This document shows, piece after piece, positions 63,901 through 64,000 of a DNA stretch of 64,000 nucleotides (positions within the stretch are counted from its first letter, which is position 1; every line of letters begins with the position of its first letter). The notes below the pieces were generated by a model. That model did no database searches. It saw only the letters and a program-made list of their open reading frames with translations, and had not been told where the DNA came from. The position numbers were made by a program, and so were the translations under genes. This DNA comes from Terasakiella sp. SH-1 (GTDB taxonomy: Bacteria > Pseudomonadota > Alphaproteobacteria > Rhodospirillales > Terasakiellaceae): assembly GCF_004564135.1 (NCBI RefSeq), contig NZ_CP038255.1:94501-158500 (forward strand). The letters run 5' to 3'.

Positions 63901-63909
63901 TGGGAGTAA
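51910..63909 (+). CDS. Giant RTX calcium-binding, repeat-rich secreted protein
   Basis: A 3999-residue protein with ATG at 51910 after AGGAGGGG; a start at 51868 is open but lacks this site. Residues about 1-777 are RTX-rich: five copies of a 150-residue unit with GGxGxDxLxG nonapeptides (GGSGNDRLDGNAGDDVITGG) and a spacer domain. Residues about 876-1077 are cadherin/VCBS-like domains (VVASDLDGDRL, DVLANDTDVDQSD). Residues about 1083-3875 are six near-identical 476-residue units. Each has seven W-containing strands of the form DGGFVVTWxSxxQDGSxxGVY, like a seven-bladed propeller, then RTX nonapeptides. The C-terminus (DDTYLFELGDGNDLIINHNE to VENLVQAMASFTAP and DPVIAANWE) is a typical type I secretion end. 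It is probably a surface adhesin, exported by the divergent operon. Confidence 0.93.
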   Translation: MSVEYTGGNGSETIIGSDEADTIEAKGGNDYVSGGDGDDHILGGSGNDRLDGNAGDDVITGGDGSDVLNGGSGSDTYVWNNGDDRDAYRDNGKDGQDTIVSTSQNFDGLQASFNAKSHGIEAIERDNGGDLTVRGTDGKESWNFTGADLQDGSKISTKGGNDTVYGSANSETIDAGSGNDYVSGGDGDDHILGGSGNDRLDGNAGDDVITGGDGSDVLNGGSGSDTYVWNNGDDRDAYRDNGKDGQDTIVSTSQNFDGLQSSFNAKSHGIEAIERDNGGDLTVRGTDGKESWNFTGADLQDGSKISTKGGNDTVYGSANSETIDAGSGNDYVSGGEGDDHILGGSGNDRLDGNAGDDVITGGDGSDVLNGGSGSDTYVWNNGDDRDAYRDNGKDGQDTIVSTSQNFDGLQASFNAKSHGIEAIERDNGGDLTVRGTDGKESWNFTGADLQDGSKISTKGGNDTVYGSANSETIDAGSGNDYVSGGEGDDHILGGSGNDRLDGNAGDDVITGGDGSDVLNGGSGSDTYVWNNGDDRDAYRDNGKDGQDTIVSTSQNFDGLQASFNAKSHGIEAIERDNGGDLTVRGTDGKESWNFTGADLQDGSKISTKGGNDTVYGSANSETIDAGSGNDYVSGGDGDDHILGGSGNDRLDGNAGDDVITGGDGSDVLNGGSGSDTYVWNNGDDRDAYRDNGKDGQDTIVSTSQNFDGLQASFNAKSHGIEAIERDNGGDLTVRGTDGKESWNFTGADLQDGSKISTKGGNDTVYGSANSETIDAGSGNDYVKGGDGYDTLLGGSGNDRLYGNTGNDWLNGGSGSDVVDGGSGVDVSEFSGKIQNYEVTKLSGEKYRVKNLRNGEIDTVVGVERLKFDDGFVFFQENQEPVAEYFETIIAEDAPLLESSVVASDLDGDRLVFSLLSDVPAGLTFNTDGTFSFDASHAAYQHLAVGEEAIIQFTYQVEDGFGGSDSQSASIIVTGTNDVPVAVMDEATTDEDTAILIDVLANDTDVDQSDTHTIESVEILSGQGNVSIADNKLRFDPGAAYQELESGDVATVTLSYTMRDAHGALSTATVDINVDGLAEMGLGPVMQASAHEELVNTRVIDAQSNPDTTALKDGGYVVSWTSNNQDGSGAGVYAQRFDSDGHPQGVEFRANSRTSHGQFHSAVASLEDGGFVMTWESQHQDGSDSGIYHQRFDAQGNRVGAEGLVNSYTPHNQTRPEITGLADGGYVITWQSQHQDGSGYGAYAQRYDAQGNKFGKEFMLSDVGSGDQAYLDVTSLEDGGFVATWGSRGDIRAQVFDADSERVNGGEVLVNLQTRDDQNEPKISALSGGGFVVSWHSKNHDGDGYGVYTRRFDAKGQAIDTRDVLVNQYVRSNQMHSSVTGLDDGGYFVTWSSYGQDGDNWGVYGRRYSVDGQAMGNEFRMNNYTGSWQIAPDVSSLEDGSVLVTWHSHGQDGSNDGIYSKIYRFTDEGMLVEGTNGDDVLSGARGDDTLVGGAGDDVVEFSGAREDYSIVQTSNGLVVSDKRLVGQGDGRDVLQEIETLRFSDGDYSVADALGVRDLGAVMQASAHEELVNTRVIDAQSNPDTTALKDGGYVVSWTSNNQDGSGAGVYAQRFDSDGHPQGVEFRANSRTSHGQFHSAVASLEDGGFVMTWESQHQDGSDSGIYHQRFDAQGNRVGAEGLVNSYTPHNQTRPEITGLADGGYVITWQSQHQDGSGYGAYAQRYDAQGNKFGKEFMLSDVGSGDQAYLDVTSLEDGGFVATWGSRGDIRAQVFDADSERVNGGEVLVNLQTRDDQNEPKISALSGGGFVVSWHSKNHDGDGYGVYTRRFDAKGQAIDTRDVLVNQYVRSNQMHSSVTGLDDGGYFVTWSSYGQDGDNWGVYGRRYSVDGQAMGNEFRMNNYTGSWQIAPDVSSLEDGSVLVTWHSHGQDGSNDGIYSKIYRFTDEGMLVEGTNGDDVLSGARGDDTLVGGAGDDVVEFSGAREDYSIVQTSNGLVVSDKRLVGQGDGRDVLQEIETLRFSDGDYSVADALGVRDLGAVMQASAHEELVNTRVIDAQSNPDTTALKDGGYVVSWTSNNQDGSGAGVYAQRFDSDGHPQGVEFRANSRTSHGQFHSAVASLEDGGFVMTWESQHQDGSDSGIYHQRFDAQGNRVGAEGLVNSYTPHNQTRPEITGLADGGYVITWQSQHQDGSGYGAYAQRYDAQGNKFGKEFMLSDVGSGDQAYLDVTSLEDGGFVATWGSRGDIRAQVFDADSERVNGGEVLVNLQTRDDQNEPKISALSGGGFVVSWHSKNHDGDGYGVYTRRFDAKGQAIDTRDVLVNQYVRSNQMHSSVTGLDDGGYFVTWSSYGQDGDNWGVYGRRYSVDGQAMGNEFRMNNYTGSWQIAPDVSSLEDGSVLVTWHSHGQDGSNDGIYSKIYRFTDEGMLVEGTNGDDVLSGARGDDTLVGGAGDDVVEFSGAREDYSIVQTSNGLVVSDKRLVGQGDGRDVLQEIETLRFSDGDYSVADALGVRDLGAVMQASAHEELVNTRVIDAQSNPDTTALKDGGYVVSWTSNNQDGSGAGVYAQRFDSDGHPQGVEFRANSRTSHGQFHSAVASLEDGGFVMTWESQHQDGSDSGIYHQRFDAQGNRVGAEGLVNSYTPHNQTRPEITGLADGGYVITWQSQHQDGSGYGAYAQRYDAQGNKFGKEFMLSDVGSGDQAYLDVTSLEDGGFVATWGSRGDIRAQVFDADSERVNGGEVLVNLQTRDDQNEPKISALSGGGFVVSWHSKNHDGDGYGVYTRRFDAKGQAIDTRDVLVNQYVRSNQMHSSVTGLDDGGYFVTWSSYGQDGDNWGVYGRRYSVDGQAMGNEFRMNNYTGSWQIAPDVSSLEDGSVLVTWHSHGQDGSNDGIYSKIYRFTDEGMLVEGTNGDDVLSGARGDDTLVGGAGDDVVEFSGAREDYSIVQTSNGLVVSDKRLVGQGDGRDVLQEIETLRFSDGDYSVADALGVRDLGAVMQASAHEELVNTRVIDAQSNPDTTALKDGGYVVSWTSNNQDGSGAGVYAQRFDSDGHPQGVEFRANSRTSHGQFHSAVASLEDGGFVMTWESQHQDGSDSGIYHQRFDAQGNRVGAEGLVNSYTPHNQTRPEITGLADGGYVITWQSQHQDGSGYGAYAQRYDAQGNKFGKEFMLSDVGSGDQAYLDVTSLEDGGFVATWGSRGDIRAQVFDADSERVNGGEVLVNLQTRDDQNEPKISALSGGGFVVSWHSKNHDGDGYGVYTRRFDAKGQAIDTRDVLVNQYVRSNQMHSSVTGLDDGGYFVTWSSYGQDGDNWGVYGRRYSVDGQAMGNEFRMNNYTGSWQIAPDVSSLEDGSVLVTWHSHGQDGSNDGIYSKIYRFTDEGMLVEGTNGDDVLSGARGDDTLVGGAGDDVVEFSGAREDYSIVQTSNGLVVSDKRLVGQGDGRDVLQEIETLRFSDGDYSVADALGVRDLGAVMQASAHEELVNTRVIDAQSNPDTTALKDGGYVVSWTSNNQDGSGAGVYAQRFDSDGHPQGVEFRANSRTSHGQFHSAVASLEDGGFVMTWESQHQDGSDSGIYHQRFDAQGNRVGAEGLVNSYTPHNQTRPEITGLADGGYVITWQSQHQDGSGYGAYAQRYDAQGNKFGKEFMLSDVGSGDQAYLDVTSLEDGGFVATWGSRGDIRAQVFDADSERVNGGEVLVNLQTRDDQNEPKISALSGGGFVVSWHSKNHDGDGYGVYTRRFDAKGQAIDTRDVLVNQYVRSNQMHSSVTGLDDGGYFVTWSSYGQDGDNWGVYGRRYSVDGQAMGNEFRMNNYTGSWQIAPDVSSLEDGSVLVTWHSHGQDGSNDGIYSKIYRFTDEGMLVEGTNGDDVLSGARGDDTLVGGAGDDTYLFELGDGNDLIINHNEGASNDTLLFGEQIDKDQLWFSRDGNDLKVQVIGTKDTIVVDDWYEDNGANQVAEFETSTGDTITSTNVENLVQAMASFTAPIEGEMELSQDLQGALDPVIAANWE
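51991..54240 (+). repeat. Five tandem 450-bp coding repeats
   Basis: Copies start at 51991, 52441, 52891, 53341 and 53791 at GGCAACGATTATGTC, each exactly 450 bases. They differ by a few scattered bases. The next unit at 54241 diverges after GTCAAAGGCGG. Within the RTX gene, each unit encodes about 150 residues: RTX nonapeptides plus a SDTYVWNNGDDRDAYRDNGK spacer domain. Confidence 0.97.
55159..63536 (+). repeat. Six tandem 1428-bp coding repeats (last one partial)
   Basis: CATGCAGGCATCTGCTCATG recurs at 55161, 56589, 58017, 59445, 60873 and 62301, exactly 1428 bases apart. Copies 2-6 read as identical wherever compared; the first differs at a few bases (for example ATACGACGG for ATACAACGG near 55228). 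The sixth ends after 1238 bases at 63536, where the C-terminal region begins. The 1428-bp unit is 476 codons, so the frame is kept through all copies. Confidence 0.97.
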
Positions 63910-64000
63910 TTGTTAGATCTCAAAGCCTATTTAAGGCTGATAGAGAATGAAGGGCATCTGAGTGTCCTGAAAGGAAAGTCCATTAGGTGTTGTGCTTAAT

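Overview
This window looks like a chromosome segment of a magnetotactic alphaproteobacterium. The housekeeping order (FYDLN-type zinc-ribbon gene, tRNA-Ala, aroA, cmk, rpsA, sppA, ihfB, lapA-like) is typical of Alphaproteobacteria, and about 17 kb carries a magnetosome gene cluster. Moderate GC and RTX/REP content suggest a marine Rhodospirillales-type magnetotactic bacterium (Terasakiella, Magnetospira or Magnetovibrio-like). The genus is inference; no 16S gene is present.

Layout. 1-5.05 kb: end of etfB, etfA, and a pyruvate carboxylase gene broken by an out-of-frame internal deletion. 5.05-7.5 kb: small unknown genes and a tyrosine integrase beside tRNA-Ala(GGC), the remains of an integrated element. 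7.8-14.5 kb: conserved core genes, with REP-like elements and a 273-bp nested palindromic element. 14.6-20.4 kb: a signalling block made of a bacteriohemerythrin, two paralogous scaffold proteins with Hpt-like domains lacking the phospho-histidine, two stand-alone receiver domains with Asp replaced by Glu, and a pentapeptide-repeat/cyclase-like fusion. 20.7-24.5 kb: ferrous iron uptake (feoA, feoB, a small Cys-rich membrane protein missed by length filters, and a DUF318-type permease) with Fur-like sites. 24.5-28.2 kb: REP-rich spacer, another bacteriohemerythrin, and three unrecognised membrane or coiled-coil proteins.

28.3-45.3 kb is the magnetosome cluster, all on the + strand: mamD, mms6, mamF, then mamH-I-E-J-like-J-like-K-L-M-O-P-A-Q-R-B. 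It would supply membrane invagination (I, L, Q, B), iron transport (B, M, H), redox and protease functions (E, O, P), crystal shaping (D, Mms6, F), TPR scaffolding (A) and chain alignment (J-like, K). Compared with Magnetospirillum, mamN is missing between M and O, mamS/T/U are missing after B, MamE has five CXXCH haem motifs instead of the usual two, and there are two MamJ-like genes. FeoAB upstream fits the iron demand.

45.5-48.0 kb: a Sel1-repeat secreted protein, the C-terminal remnant of a gene, and a decayed IS3-family element. 48.0-63.9 kb: a type I secretion operon (ABC transporter and HlyD adaptor) divergent from a 3999-residue RTX protein. That protein has five 150-residue tandem repeats, VCBS/cadherin-like domains and six near-identical 476-residue repeats, each apparently a seven-bladed propeller plus calcium-binding nonapeptides. 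It is a probable secreted adhesin or surface protein.
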